A stretch of DNA of 64,000 nt, from positions 186,001 through 250,000 of the forward strand of contig JALLLS010000051.1 in the NCBI GenBank assembly GCA_025094145.1, read 5' to 3'. The stretch comes from Spinellus fusiger. Taxonomy: Eukaryota > Mucoromycota > Mucoromycetes > Mucorales > Phycomycetaceae. Of this stretch, positions 24,330 to 37,189 are shown one piece after another. The translations under genes and the position numbers were made by a program. Under the pieces are notes generated by a model, which did no database searches, was not told the origin of the DNA, and worked only from the letters and a program-made list of their open reading frames with translations. Positions within the stretch are counted from its first letter, which is position 1. Each line of letters starts with the position of its first letter.

Positions 24330-24885
24330 TCAGTTGATAGTTTTCTCATTGAGGCTGCTGATGGATGTGTTGAACAAAAAAACTAATGTCGTCATAGAGT
24401 GCAAAGACTCCTTCAGCAACAGACACTGTATCCTCACTTCTCCTTTGATCTCTCCTCTACCACCCATTCTTAACTCGTTTAGCAAAGCCAGAAGCTGCTA
24501 GTGTAGTTGCTGTAGCTGTGTCCTCAGGATTGTCCGAGTTGCTCTAAGTATCCATCATTGGATTTCAAATCGCCACAGGATGACGGTTATCTTTTTGGTG
24601 TCCTGGTTTTCTTGCTGAATTTATGGCCTTTTGGATGTCTATTCATAATTCTCATTTGCATTCATCCCCACTCATTTCTCATTATTTTTCCCTCATTTGA
24701 GGTTTTGTATTTCTCTTGTCTGTCTGTTTCTCATTCATTTTTCAATTTTTTTTTCACTTTTGTATTTGAAGTGTTTATATGTTTATTCTTATTTTTCAAA
24801 CGATCTCACAGGGTGGCTAATATGTCCAATGCGCGAATAACAAACCACACTCAAAATAAAAATAAAAATACTTTGAACTGTGTAA
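24330..24885 (+). mobile_element. LINE 3' end fragment, plus orientation
   Basis: Nearly identical in reverse complement to 30411-30990. It contains the end of the ORF2-type tail (24345-24475), then a 3' untranslated part with the motif cacagggtggctaatatg, and finishes in an A-rich tail (aaaataaaaataaaaatac near 24870). It is 5' truncated, as expected for target-primed retrotransposition. Confidence 0.75.
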
Positions 24886-25347
24886 ATCATTGATTATTAT
24901 AAGTGTTAATTCAATTGACTCTAATAAGTTGGTATTGTGCAGTTCGGATCATTGATGATAGCAACTCTGATTAATTTTCCGATGGTATAATGTGTTGAGG
25001 TGACTTGTAGTTATAACTGATAGTGGATATATATATAAATTACTATAGTACTTGTTTGCACTCAGGATTTCATAGAATATTCTGATATGCACAGCACACT
25101 ACTTATAGTTTATCTATTCATAGAGAATACTTGGATTGAATTTGGAACACAACAAATGGAATGTTATTTATGAGACGGTAAATAAACTTAACTATTTTAC
25201 TAGTCAAAAGTATACATTTTATATAAAAATCAAATCAAATCAAATACATAATAAGAAAATAATAACTCTTTTATTACAAAAAAAATATTAGTTCTACCAA
25301 AAAATAATGACAGAATATCCAGGTTAATCAAACATAAAAATAAATGT
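24886..25347. other. Intergenic, nothing recognised
   Basis: AT-rich sequence downstream of lyase copy 2. It includes a short (AATCA)n-like run near 25230. Confidence 0.35.
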
Positions 25348-26420
25348 TTATGAAACAACTTGTAGATGGAATCCTTTAAAGTATGTATACTGTGTTGTAG
25401 GAGTGATCCAAGAGTCATCAGAGCCACCAAAGAATGTTTCAAAATCTATAACAAGCGTTAGTTTCTTGTCTCTTATTGACTAATATGGCTTATTTTATTA
25501 CCGATTCCAATATTTTTTCCAGTTTGGTTTTCACGGTAGGCAAGGTTGTTTTGTTGAAACACCTGGTTTCCATTGGCATATACGATCAATTGACCATCTG
25601 TTTTTCCTGGAGTGTTGAGCTTAATTACTTGACGCACAGTTGTCCATGCACCAGTCTTGAAAGAAAACTTTCCTCTTCCAAGACTGTAGCCATATTGAGT
25701 ATTACAGAAATTAGTGGGAGTGGTGCAGAGACTAGAACCTTGCTTGGATTGAGGCAAGTATGTATAGACTTCTCCTTGACCATGGTCGCGCCACATGAAT
25801 CTATAAATATGAATGGTGATGAGTGAAATTGGTATATTAAGTTTTCATAATAAATACAATACCTGGCAGAGAAACATGTAGGTGTATCAATACCACCAGA
25901 GCATCTTCCAGTGCCACCAAAAACTCCTGGAAGTTTTCCGCCTATTTGAGAGAAAAAAGTTAGACATTCTGACTTGAAGACATATATCCGCATTACCATG
26001 TACAAAATTATAAGAACTTGGGAAATAGACCTGGTATTCAAAGTCGACAGACTTTGCTGTACCACTTATTTGAATAGGTTGAGCGTAGAAGCCGATACCA
26101 CCTTGAGGGTTTCTTGCGGGATTTCTGGTTCCCTGGGGATATGTAACGCGGAGAACAGCATTTGAGCCTTGAGATGCGACAGGATCATTGACAATAGCAT
26201 AGTTGCTGTTCTGGCTAGGGTTTGAAGGCCACTCCCATCCACTGCCTTTTGGAACACCCCAAGCAGTCAACCAGCGAGCATTGGGGGCAACAGTATCCTG
26301 TCTATAGTTGTTCCAGTTGGTAAAGTACCAGTTTTGAACTTGGTCAGCTAAAACTGTGTGAATTGCGTTTTCCGAGAGCAAAGCCAAGGCAAGAAGACAG
26401 GAGCTGTATTTAAAGTACAT
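25348..26420 (-). CDS. Secreted polysaccharide lyase family 14-like protein, copy 2
   Basis: Four exons: 26420-25997, 25941-25863, 25800-25502, 25445-25348; introns of 55, 62 and 56 nt; 299 aa, intact. The signal peptide is SSCLLALALLSENAIHTVLA. The mature part starts VQNWYFTNWNNYRQD. Conserved blocks: GGIGFYAQP, FGGTGRCSGG, FMWRDHGQGEVYTYLPQ, GYSLGRGKFSFKTGAWTTV, then DFETFFGGSDDSWITP and YFKGFHLQ. Cys pairs (GRCSGG...PTCFS and LCTTPTNFCN) suggest disulphides in a secreted enzyme. Bases 26152-26343 of exon 1 are identical to 37267-37458 of copy 3 although the genes lie on opposite strands 11 kb apart. Probable role: cleavage of a glucuronan-like polymer outside the cell; this is inferred from the family. 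Confidence 0.87.
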
Positions 26421-26463
26421 AAGAGATTGATTGTGGTGATCTCAATAAAAGGATTAATGATGA

Positions 26464-26473
26464 GTATATATAC
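26464..26473 (-). promoter_or_regulatory. TATA box of lyase copy 2
   Basis: GTATATATAC about 45 nt upstream of the ATG at 26420, within a stretch also seen upstream of copy 1 (tatatatacataatct). Confidence 0.6.
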
Positions 26474-28490
26474 ATAATCTCAAGATGCGGTGTTAAGAAA
26501 TTTAATATTATTCTGTCTATATCGGTTTTCTATAAATTAGTTATTGTCATATTAATTTGTGTCACTATACTACTATTACCTTTAGTCACAATATTCAAGC
26601 CAATTTAATATACATTTATCACTATAGGGTGTAACTTAAGAACATTCTCGTTTATCTGAATAAAACAAACATGAAATAAAATAATTCTTAATGGGAATTT
26701 AAAAGAGTATGATGATGTCCAATATATCAATGGAATTACGTGGAGAGGGCTTTTACTGTAAACATACTAGCAGTAAAGAATAGTTAATGTTGTTTAATTG
26801 AAATTTAAGAGACTGATGTAGTTCTAGTATATTATTAAATTGTATTTCTTACACACCTCTTTTCTCTTTCTGTTACTATCTTATGTGGGATTAAGAATTA
26901 TATCATTATGCATGTCGACATTGACCTTTTGTTCCTACTATCTAGAAAATCATTATGATTTTCTGCTATAGTATAACAACATTTTCCTTGGCTGTTGTAC
27001 TAAATATTATTTCAGTTAGAATGTGATACAACTTTTAAAGTTTGGTAAGTAAATCAGTTACCTGGTATATCTCTACCGATAATTAATATATATCTTATTA
27101 TAGTAAGCATATCTTGTTACACGTGTAGCAAGTTTCTCAGCTACATATACAAATAGTAATGAGATTCTGGCCGAGTTGCTATTTTATCTTTCATTTATAT
27201 ATTACTAATTATCTTTTAGTTATCATCTCTTTAAAATAGAGAGGATATATGAATGTTAGAGTAGTTGTAAATAATAAATTTGTATTTGTATTTCTTAATG
27301 AAATTTAGGCCATACCTACCATTCACTTAGCTTATTCTGTTACCACTATATTGTTGTGTTATTTTTTTTTATAAATATATAAAACAATACCTCTTATTCA
27401 ATTAATGTTTCATCTGAAATTTTAAATAATAAAAGATAACTCAAAATATAAATTCTGATTTAGAAATCTGCTTTATATGTTTACAGATGTTATTAACTTT
27501 TGGGAAATATCTTAAAGGTTGAATGTGTGTTTTATAACAGCACTATTTTTAAGATCTGATCACTAATAGTTAGTGTTTTTTTTCATTAAAAAACTAAAGC
27601 AATTGAATAAAATTTAGCTGCTGTCTTCGTACAGACTAAAGCTCATATTTAATAATAATAGAAAGTTTTAGTAGTACCACTGATATCCCTTTGTTTGTTT
27701 GTTTGTTTGTTTTTTGGAAATTCATTTCTGTTATGCTTGTTTAAAGGCTTTAGTACACAGTAAAAGGTAATAGTTTATTGAATACTAAAGGTTCATTCGA
27801 GGATCTTATTGAATAAACTCAACACAGAAACACCATCAATTGTATCTTAGGAAATATGTTTTAATGTAGTACATTTGTTAAAGGCATCTACTGTAATTAT
27901 ATTTTAGGGAATACATTTTAATGTAGCGCATACTAAATACCTTAATTGTCTGTTACAGATTACAAAAATATGTCATAATCAATTATTGGTCATATTATCT
28001 CCTTTGCTTTTTATACCTTTTTCTCTAACCACATACAGTAATTCTTGGGAAATATCTGTAAAATTTGAAATAGATATTGGTTAAAGATAACGGATGAAAT
28101 ATTTACAAAGAACTAACATATAATAGTATATATTGTTGAAACAAAAATAGTGTATGTAAAAATATGGTTTGCTATAATATATTCTATAGTGATATATTAT
28201 TATTATTTTCTACTTTATTAATAGAAAATTAATCTCGAGAGTTAATATAAAGCAATTAAATATTTGTTAACATATCAAAGTTTACAAGCTTATTGATATT
28301 CAACAATTCTGAACAGTATGTTTTCATTTGAGACATATTTAATGGCACATTATGAATTCTTGTTTTCTATAAAACACTTCTCATGAATAATAACACCTTG
28401 CTTTATCTATAGACACATCTTTTATTATATCGAACTGTAAGTAGTATGTCTAAGTAATTTTTTGGGTGCTCAAAGTGTATTTGTTAATAT
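26474..28490. other. AT-rich intergenic DNA, no gene
   Basis: Two kilobases without a credible gene. Small internal repeat: a ttttaatgtagc/ctacat-like unit appears twice at 27855-27930. Also a (GTTT)n run at 27695-27715. Confidence 0.4.
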
Positions 28491-28492
28491 TA

Positions 28493-29847
28493 CAGTCATA
28501 CAAAATTAGAAAGTGTACGACCCCATAATTTATACAATTTTAAACATGATTCATCTTCTTTTTCCTACCAGAGAATCATATTCCATTAAACAATCTCAAA
28601 TGTCAAACGCAGAATCTTTAACTAAATAATCTAGAGCTTATAATATGTTTTAAGAAATAGAGTACAAGGGTGTTTACTAGCTTTTTTTTAAATATATATA
28701 TATATATACTCTATGGGTAGCATCTCAAAGGTCATTGACATTAGCAAGACTACTGTCCAGAATTATTAGTAGAATCAAGACCACTGGTGCACCTCTACCG
28801 AATCCTAGCTCTGGTGCACCAAAAAAACTTAACGAGAGAGACCTCAGACGAATTGAGGTCATTCTAAGAGGCAACCCATTTGCCTCCTATAACTATATAA
28901 ATTTGGAACTTAAATCATATGAGATAATCATCTGTAGAGCAACATTCATCGAATGCATACACTAGATTGGGTTTATTTCCTACTTTTCAGAACACAATCC
29001 AAGGTTATATGAAGAAAAACATGAAGAAAAGAGTTTGTTGGGTAAAGGAACAAGTCAACTGGACCCTTGAGGACTGGAGACGTGTTGTATGGTCTGATGA
29101 GTCACGGTTTGAAGTAGAGGGTTACCAATGAGGGGCCAGAGTAATTCTACAGATTGATAAAAAAGATATAAGGCTGCTCATAGTGTGCCTACAACCAAAT
29201 TGAGGAAAGGTAGCATAATGATCTGGAGCTGTTTCTGGGCTGGTGCATTTGGGCCTTTGGTCTTTGTTGATGGCACTGTAGATCAAGACGAATATATCAA
29301 AATATTGGCTGGTTAGTTCCATCCTTGGCTCATGGAATTTCATCAGAAAGAGAACAGTGAGTCTGTTACAAGAAGAGGGTGCTAGATGTCATACTGGGGC
29401 CTATACAACACGGTGAAAAAACACACGTGCGATCAGGCGTTTTGATTTCTGGTCTGCCCAAAGTCCTGACCTAAACCCAATTGAACACGTCTGGTGAGCC
29501 TTGGAAAGACGAATTGAAGAAAGAAGGATATCTATTACCAATGTAGAGGGTTTGAAGGCTCAAATTGCAGAGGAGTGGGAGAGGGTTGGTGTTGAACTTG
29601 CACAACGATTAGTTCTGAGTATGACAGATAGATACCAAGCTGTAATTGATGCCAAAGGAGACCCTACAAAATATTAACTACATTATTATTATTATATTTT
29701 CAGTAATTAAATATGTTGAATTTTATTGTGTGAGAGTCTGAAGCTTCTATATCAAATGTGGAGTGTTTTATTTGATGTTAAACGTATCTTAAATATTTCG
29801 TCCTGAAATTTATTTTCAAAAGTATTAAATTCAATTGGGTGTGACTG
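28493..29847 (+). mobile_element. Tc1/mariner family A, longest copy with transposase relic
   Basis: About 1.36 kb. The left end TA-CAGTCATAC is at 28491; the right end (aattgggtgtgactg) is at about 29847 and matches other family A ends. The transposase pseudogene runs 28735-29679 (+). Visible parts are the N-terminal helix-turn-helix (LARLLSRIISRIKTTG, PSSGAPKKL), a YGLMSH/WSDESRF-like block near 29090, and an intact C-terminal block, FWSAQSPDLNPIEHVW, followed by ALERRIEERR and DRYQAVIDAKG. Several stops and frameshifts break it, so it is not functional. It is the likely parent type of the deleted copies at 12.2, 16.6 and 52.1 kb. Confidence 0.85.
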
Positions 29848-30394
29848 AAGTACATACTCAACATCAAACAAAACTTTTTGCATCTAGATCAATACCTTCA
29901 AACTTAATTATACCAAAGCTTAATATTTTTATTCATCAAAAACGAAAAGGAATTAAACCGAATACTTTTTATGGCTTCTTTTGGCGTCGATTGCTGCCTA
30001 GAACTCTAATATTTCCAATTTTGGTTAATCTTATAAGGCAAGTAGATCCTTTATAAGTGTCTTTTTCAGGCGTCTAAAGTTTATTATTAACTTTTTGGGT
30101 CACACTGATGTTTGAGGAGCAATGGAAACCTGTGTCCTTTGATTTTTTTAATAATATTCTGAATAGTGGGCATTTTTTTTTATCTCAACTACGCTCACGA
30201 TCTTAGTCAACTTTAGTCCAGCCTTAGACAAGTGATATATGCATCTTAATTTTTTGTCTTCTGCTTTATCATATTTTTCACAGATATGATTTTCTATTGT
30301 TTTATATGATATGTTGGGTTGATTTAAGAACATCTGGAAAGCAAAGAAGTTTTATGCAAAAAACGGTAATTATTAAATTCAATTGTGTGTGACT
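29848..30394 (-). mobile_element. Tc1/mariner family A, truncated copy abutting the previous one
   Basis: It begins inside the family A left-end region (catcaaacaaaac...) directly after the right end at 29847 and ends with ttcaattgtgtgtgact at 30376-30394. It is oriented opposite to its neighbour. Only ~545 bp remain, with no transposase core. Confidence 0.7.
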
Positions 30395-30410
30395 ACAGTT
30401 CAAATTTTTA

Positions 30411-31370
30411 TTTATTTATTTTGAGTGTGGTTTGTTATTCGCGCATTGGGCATATTAGCCACCCTGTGAGATCGTTTGAAAATAAAATTAAGATAAACAT
30501 ATAAACACTTCAGATACAAAAGTGAAGAAAAAGAATACAAAGAAAAAAGAGACAGAAGGATAAAAATATATATAAGACCTCAAATGAGAGAAAAGCAATG
30601 AGAAATGAGTGGGGATGAATGCAAATGAAAATTATGAATAGACATCCAAAAGGCCATAAATTCAGCAAGAAAACCAGGACACCAAAAAGATAACCGTCAT
30701 CCTGTGGCGATTTGAAATCCAATGATGGATACTTAGAGCAACTCGGACAATCCTGAGGACACAGCTACAGCAACTACACTAGCAGCTTCTGGCTTTGCTA
30801 AACGAGTTAAGAATGGGTGGTAGAGGAGAGATCAAAGGAGAAGTGAGGATACAGTGTCTGTTGCTGAAGGAGTCTTTGCATTCTATGGCGGCGTTGGCGT
30901 TCCCGCTCAACACACCCATCAGCAGCCTCAATGAGCAAGCTACCCGCTGATGGCTCTACCTTAAAGTCTCGAGTAGACGTGGCTCGATCAATGGCTTGCA
31001 GCAGTATTAACAAACTGAGCCAAAGATCTCGCCATTTAACAAAAGACTTAACCGTGCGCGGCAGAAGATTTAGACAATAGTCAATTGGGTGAACATCTTG
31101 TGGTGGGGCAGGAACTAGGAAGAGCAAGAACATGGAGCGTTCATGACCAACAAATGTGCAAGTGAGAAAGTGGTCCAGATTAGCATATGAGTGGCCACAT
31201 TGGCAAGGAACTGAAGGTGTTGGTGGTAACCAAGCAATTCTTCATTTTAGTAGACGATGTCTCTATTTGCGCGTGCACGGTAGTAGAAGAATTGAATGCC
31301 AAACAGGTCTACATAGTCCACGGGCTACCGTTACCAGCGGATTCTGCTTGGGACTGTACAGTTCAAAGTA
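30411..31370 (-). mobile_element. LINE 3' fragment with ORF2 C-terminus relic
   Basis: Read on the minus strand it encodes RIAWLPPTPSVPCQCGHSY followed by DHFLTCTFVGHERS (31300-31140), a Cys-Cys-His-Cys tail typical of fungal LINE ORF2. It continues into 31133-30807 with PIDYCLNLLPRTVKSF and WRDLWLSLL. The 3' untranslated part and A-rich tail end at 30411. The last ~580 bp match 24330-24885 in inverted orientation. It is 5' truncated; the reverse-transcriptase core is absent. Confidence 0.75.
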
Positions 31371-32860
31371 TTTTTTTATTTTTGGGTGTTGGTTGCTATT
31401 CACGCATTGGGTATGTTAGCCACCCTATGAGAACTTTTGAACAATTAAGATATACATATAAACACTTTCAAATACAAAAGTGGAAAAAATAAATGCAAGG
31501 AAAAAAGAAACAGAAAGATAAGAGTAGATAAAACCTCGAAATGAGGAAAAAAATGAAGAGAAGTATGAGACATGAGAGAAAATGACAATGCAGACATAGA
31601 CATTAGTTTGAGCCTAATCCCACAAGCTTTCAATAGACCAAAGATTGGTCTATTTACAAGTCTTGTTGGGTGTGTTGATTGTCTCCCTCGACTCCTTCCA
31701 TGGCTGAGTCAGACCCAAATGCCTGGAGGGCTTCTTTCTCAAGGGTGGCGGGAAGGCTGGTGACTGTGGCCTTGGCCTTGAGGTCTGCCAGGAGCTTCTC
31801 AAAGGCAATGGTGGATAGACGGGGTGTGGCAATGCTTGAGCCAAAGTGGCGAGCAATGCTGTACCCTAAATGAGTGGGGGCACGAAGACAAGTGCTAGGC
31901 ACTCTTTGCTCAAAGAGTTTTTGGGCCATTACAGCCTTGGTGCTATCTGACTCCTGCTGGAGCTTAGGGTCTGCAATCACCGTTGCAGCTACTGGATCAA
32001 AGCTTGCTTGTGGCTTGATCTTTGATTTCTCGAGTTTTTCCTCAAGCTCTTGCTTGAAGCTACTGTGTACAAGCAGTGTAATTGTGTCCCTTGCTGAGAA
32101 GTGAATGTCTATGATCCGTGACTGTTGGATCTTCAGTGATCCCAACATCTTGCGGATCTGGCCGTACTTGAGGTAGCGGCGACAGGGCAAATATACAGTC
32201 GTATACTGAGGGCCCAGTAGGCTCTTGTAAGGCCCGAACTGTTTGTGCTCTAAGCACTGCTCTGGCCTTTGCTGTCTTCTTTGGTGGAGAGGCGTTCTTT
32301 TTAGCCATGTTGGCATAAGTGACAGTAGCCTTTTCTATGGCATCTGTGGGTTTCACTGTGGGAATGGGTGTGGGAGTAGGGGCAGGAGGTGATTTGGGTG
32401 CATTATCTGCACTCTTGGCATTGATCTGAGCCTGGAGAGATGTAATAAGGTCATCTTTGACCTTGACTTGTGCTTCCAATTCCTGGATGCGGAGTCCAAT
32501 TGTTGCCATTTGTCTGAATATCTGACAGAAATGCCATCATCTGCTGGGTGAAGGTATCAGACTTTTCTACCTCAGTCATTTGATACTCGTAAGTCTTTGC
32601 ACGAGTGCGTTTGGTAAGTAGTCTGGGTTTTCTACTATCGGAGTTAGGCATGGTGGTGGCAGTGGTGGCCTCAGACACAAAGGGTCTGATAGGTGCTGGT
32701 ACAGGAGGTTGCTTGATGGTTGGTGTTTGGACAGGATCCGTAGTTGGTGTATCCAATGTGTACTGTGTACTATATGAGTGGATAAGAATTGTCACTGATG
32801 GATGGATGTTACTTATGTTGAGTTTTGCGATTTGTATTTTTACTCTTTTGGGGTAATATT
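31371..32860 (-). mobile_element. LINE fragment with ORF1 pseudogene
   Basis: A second LINE copy in the same orientation. A related 3' tail (cattgggtatgttagccaccc) lies at 31371-31640. ORF1 occupies 32795-31654 on the minus strand, split over three frames (shifts near 32500 and 32260). Recognisable parts are a Ser/Thr-rich start, a coiled-coil stretch (IQELEAQVKVKDDLITSL), a Pro-rich linker, YANMAKKN, and a globular part with VYLPCRRYLKYGQIRKML and RIIDIHFSARD, resembling the ORF1 RNA-binding domain of Mucoromycota LINEs. ORF2 is deleted between ORF1 and the tail. Confidence 0.7.
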
Positions 32861-32892
32861 GATTACACGAAAGAGCCTATCAGAGCCTAATA

Positions 32893-34255
32893 CAGTGTTC
32901 GGTGGAAAACATATAAATAATTTTATTTTCCGATAGGATTATTGTATGAGAAAATATTTATTCTTTGTCATAAGAATATACATTAAACACACAGCAGAAA
33001 TTTTAAAATTGGATGAAGTATAAAGAAGGTCAACAGGATAATATATATAAGTTTATTAGGTGGAAAATTCTAGTATTTAGTGTTTCTACCCTTGGCCTCT
33101 ATCACAGCCCTACATCTCCGATGCATGCTGGCAATGAGGTTGTTGGTAACCTCTTTGGAGATCTTGTTCCATTCTTGGACCAGGGGAGCCTTCAGATCCT
33201 GGAGAGTGCTTGCTGGGATCATTCTATTGAGGACTGCTCTGTCTAGTTTCTACCAAAGATGTTCAATTGTATTCAGGCCAGGGATTTGAGAGAGCCACCC
33301 CTCCATCATGACTATACCTCTCTCATCCTTCCATTTCCCAGTCTCCTTAATAGTATGTCATATAGCATTGTCCTCTTGAAGAACATAGCCTACCATTGGA
33401 TTCATTAAGGAAAGACGAGCTAGATCAGGGCAATAGGTCTTCTATAAAATGCTAGTGTATTTGACACTATTGATGGACCCCTCCACCACAGCAAGTCTGC
33501 CGATACCTTCACCAGAAAAGAGAACCCCACACCATCACCCCACCACCACCAAACTTTGTCGTTGGCTTTACATTCTTTGGGAGCAGCCCCTACTTCTTTC
33601 TGCACACCACCCTGTTGCAGTGGTTGTTGCTCATTAGCTGGAACTTGGACTCATCAGACCAGATGACTGTCTTCCAGTCTTCTTCTGCCCAGTGGAGATG
33701 GACCTTGGCCCAAGCAAGCCTCAACTTCTTGTGCTTGTCAGTGAGAGCAGGCTTTCTTATCACTCTGCAGAAAGACAGGCCAATCTTCTTCATCATCTTC
33801 TGAAATGTCCTCATGGACACTTGGGTGGCCATTCCTTGGTGAGGCTCCTTCATGCTCTGGAAGGAGTCCCTTGCCACCTCGCGAGAGACCTTTCTCTCAT
33901 CTCTCTCCGTCAAGATAGGCTTGCGCCCAGAGCTCTTCCCTGCTTTGAAGCTGCCAGTCTCCCTGTATCTCTTCATAATGAGGCTGACAGTGGAATGACT
34001 GATGCCAAATGTGGCTACACTATCCACTTGTCTGGTGCTATTTACGGTGGCCTCCTGAACAATGAGTTGACGAGTAAAGTCATCAATATTCTTCTTTCTG
34101 TTTCCAATAGGCTTGGTGGATTGTTCAGTGGTGTTATAAATAATGGATATTATAGCGGAAAAAGAAGAAATGAGGAATAAGTATAAAAAAAATGTATTTT
34201 GAGCAAAATAAAGGTCAGGAAATGAAAACTTTGACATGTTTTCCACTAAACACTG
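32893..34255 (-). mobile_element. Tc1/mariner family B, transposase pseudogene
   Basis: Ends TA-CAGTGTTCGGTGGAAAACAT (left) and, inverted, ATGTTTTCCACTAAACACTG-TA (right). The transposase is read on the minus strand. 34246-33590 is a long open stretch with a helix-turn-helix (QLIVQEATVNSTRQV, VSLIMKRYRETGSF), GRKPILTERDER, and the first catalytic block WSDESKF. After that the frame breaks (VCRKK*). The C-terminal part, with IEHLW-like residues and a GRNTKY-like end, lies at 33300-33060. This is the best-preserved transposase N-terminus in the window. Confidence 0.88.
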
Positions 34256-35128
34256 TAGTATATCTTTTGAGTTTTTGTCTTTAAGATTGTCTGAGTTGCT
34301 TTAGGTATTTATTTTTGGAAATCTAGTTACCAAAAGAAAACAAATGTCTTAGTGTCCTATTTTTCTTGCTGATACAAGTGTTTTTTGTTTTTTATTGTAT
34401 GAATAAATTGTTTATTTTATCTACCTTTTTCTCTCTAAATAAAATAAAGATCATCAATGAATATTTTATTTATTTCTACCTCTGTTGATTTTTCTTTTAT
34501 CATCCATATATTTATTATTTCTTACGTGTTTGAGTCATATCATTTAATCATAGACATAATTGCTTTTAACTTTATCTATTAAGATCTCATAAGATAAACA
34601 TGATAATCAATATGCCATTAGTATAGGTGATGCCTTCAAATGGAACCACTTAATTTGTATAAAGATAACAAAATATCTCAAATAAAGATATATTTCCTTG
34701 AAAGAATCGCTATCTAATTTAAAGTTTAAATTCAAGAAACCAAAGTATGGAAATAATGCAAGTCTCCATTTTAAATATCTCATCACTTTTTGTACATATT
34801 TTTGTTGAGTCTAAGAATCCCCCGATCCTTTTAAAAGCTGTATTTTAAGAGTAAACCAGTCGGTCTAATAACATATGGCATTACTCTAGTTACATATGGC
34901 ATCATTTTTTATTTAACTACTACCTTTTCATTATTATCTGTCAAGACAATTCTAGGTTATAGAAGAAGAAATACAAACAAACATGTAAGTTAGTAGGATC
35001 ATAAGTGTATTAGTCTCTAAACGTAACTTGTGTTATATACCATGCATCAATGAGAAAAATACAATGTCTTGGGTCATTAAGAATAGTATACAATACATAT
35101 GCTTCTTAATGAAAATAAAATGGACAAG
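34256..35128. other. Intergenic with a small LINE fragment
   Basis: 34285-34375 weakly matches the LINE 3' region (attgtctgagttgcttta, gtgtcctatttttcttgctg as at 24525-24620). The rest is AT-rich without genes. Confidence 0.45.
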
Positions 35129-35130
35129 TA

Positions 35131-36458
35131 CAGTGGGGTGACAAAAAAATTAACATTTTTTTTAGAGATCTGATATATTTCATATCTTACATAAGAGACA
35201 CTTGTAGCGGTTTTCTTCCTTTCTTCTTAATAAAAGTATATCCATATTTAATTTAAAATGCAACTAACAGATAATCAAAAACCTACTGTTGTTAATTTTC
35301 GACGAGCAAATATGAAAATAAAGGAAATATCTGAAAGAACTAGAGTAAAACTGCGAACAACTTACAATATTCTGAATCAACAAAAGAAAAGAGAAACTAC
35401 CAAACACCAAGAAGGTTCGGAAAGACCCAAAAATTCAATGAAAGAGGAATACGACACCTTTTGAATGTTGTTGGCAAGATTAGACGATTGACTCTAAGTA
35501 GATAGTTGCAGCAATACCAGAAGAATGCACTAAGCGTACTGTTAGACGTGTGCTGCATGAAGAGTGTATATTTAGCCGAGTAGTAATAAAGAACCCCCCC
35601 CCTTTTTTTTTTTGAATAAAGCACATCAAGAAAAAAGACTCGAGTTTTCCAAAGAGCATCTCCACTGGGCTGTTGATATGTGGAAAAAAGTAATATAGAC
35701 TGACGAAAGTAGTTTCGAAATTGGCAAGAACAGTCGAGTGATTCACGTTTGGCGTAAGGATGGAGAAGCTTATAAAAAATATCGTCTTTCTCCCACATTC
35801 AAGAGTGGAAGATCCTCAGTTATGGTCTGGGGAGCCATTCGCCACAGTGAAAAGTCAGAACTAGTAACGCTTGAGAAAGATGAACGAAAGGCTGTTGATT
35901 TTGTCAAAAAAGTCTATGAAGAGTCATTATTACGTTTCTGGGGTCTAGAGTGACACTTGATATTGATAGAAGATGGAGCACCCACTCACAAAACTATTGT
36001 AGCAAGTGGTTGGAAAAGGGAGAGAGGAGTTGATAGTTTGGAGTGACCTTCTCAATCACTCGATCTGAACCCCATTAAATACCTTTGGATGCAGATAAAA
36101 GACAGGGTCCAGGAGAGATACAAAGGTTCTTTCAAGATGAACAAGCTCAAAACTATTATACAAGAAGCCTGGGATTCTTTTGATCTGAAAACATAGAATT
36201 CTTTGATTGAAACAATGCCAGCACGAATACAAAAAGTCATCAAGAACAAGGGTAGGAGTACCCATTACTAAATCTATATTTGTAATAATTTTTTATAAGT
36301 AAATGTAAAAATAAATTATATTTACGTATTCTATAGCCTTTTTTTTTAAAAAAAATACCATGAGCTTTATTAAAGTAGAAAATACGTTTTATTTCTCTTG
36401 ATACAAGAAAAACACTATATTGATAATATGAAATGAGTCGGATTTTTTGTCACTCCAC
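35131..36458 (+). mobile_element. Tc1/mariner family C, degraded transposase
   Basis: Left end TA-CAGTGGGGTGACAAAAAAAT, right end ATTTTTTGTCACTCCAC-TA, giving clear inverted repeats and TA duplication. The plus strand encodes a helix-turn-helix start (35258-35464, VVNFRRANMKIKEISERT). A degraded centre follows, then 35738-35953 (HVWRKDGEAY, SSVMVWGAI), a DGAPTHK block near 35970 and a QSLDLNPIKYLW-like block near 36060. Stops at several points make it a pseudogene. Confidence 0.85.
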
Positions 36459-36459
36459 T

Positions 36460-37132
36460 ACATTCTAATAGAAATTGAGTGACTATTAAATGCTCATATA
36501 TTTAATTGAAATTATTATCTGGATAATTTAAACACTTAAGATTAAAAGGCATTTGACAAAGATTTCATTGGTTTGAGGAGAATTATAAGTTATCCTTTTT
36601 TGGATCTTTTATTCTATTTTAGTCAACTAGACTTTATTGTCATATTGCCAGCTCTTGACTCGGGCTTTGGGAGGAAGTTAACTGAAATCATTCATATAAC
36701 AATAAATATAGAAAAAGTTAATTATTTTAAGTGATTCTTTATATAATTTATAATATTAATGACAGCTTTAAGAAAATATGCATTATCTATCGGATTACAG
36801 AAATTGTGCTTTAAGTTCAATAAAACAAATCATTTGGTTTAGTGTTAAAGGCATACATGTCAACCTTGATACTAACTTATTACTAAAAAAGATTAGTTTA
36901 TATAATTAGATGATCTACTTGTGGGACAAACATATACAATATTAAATTGTAAGTATATCACAAATAAATTGTCAACACTTCCGCAATAAGATTAATTTGT
37001 GAAATGTGCTTGATCAGGAAAATAAAAATTTCAATTTTACAATAAATAACTCAGATCACTGTGTGGTTAATTTTTCTTGGCATTCAAAAGTAAAATCCGG
37101 TATTCGTTATCTTGACAACAGCTATTATCTCG
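36460..37132. other. Upstream region of lyase copy 3
   Basis: No gene. From about 37065 to the ATG the sequence is alignable with the upstream region of copy 4, and the last ~50 bp before the ATG differ by one base. Confidence 0.45.
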
Positions 37133-37140
37133 TATATAAA
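37133..37140 (+). promoter_or_regulatory. TATA box of lyase copy 3
   Basis: TATATAAA about 50 nt before the ATG at 37190, followed by a block (ggacccaatttgcattggta) shared exactly with copy 4. Confidence 0.65.
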
Positions 37141-37189
37141 GGACCCAATTTGCATTGGTATTTGATGTATTCCTCAATATTCATATCCA

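Noticed and set aside
31187..31492. 101-aa plus-strand frame
   Set aside because: It lies antisense to the LINE ORF2 tail, whose Cys/His motif is clear on the other strand.
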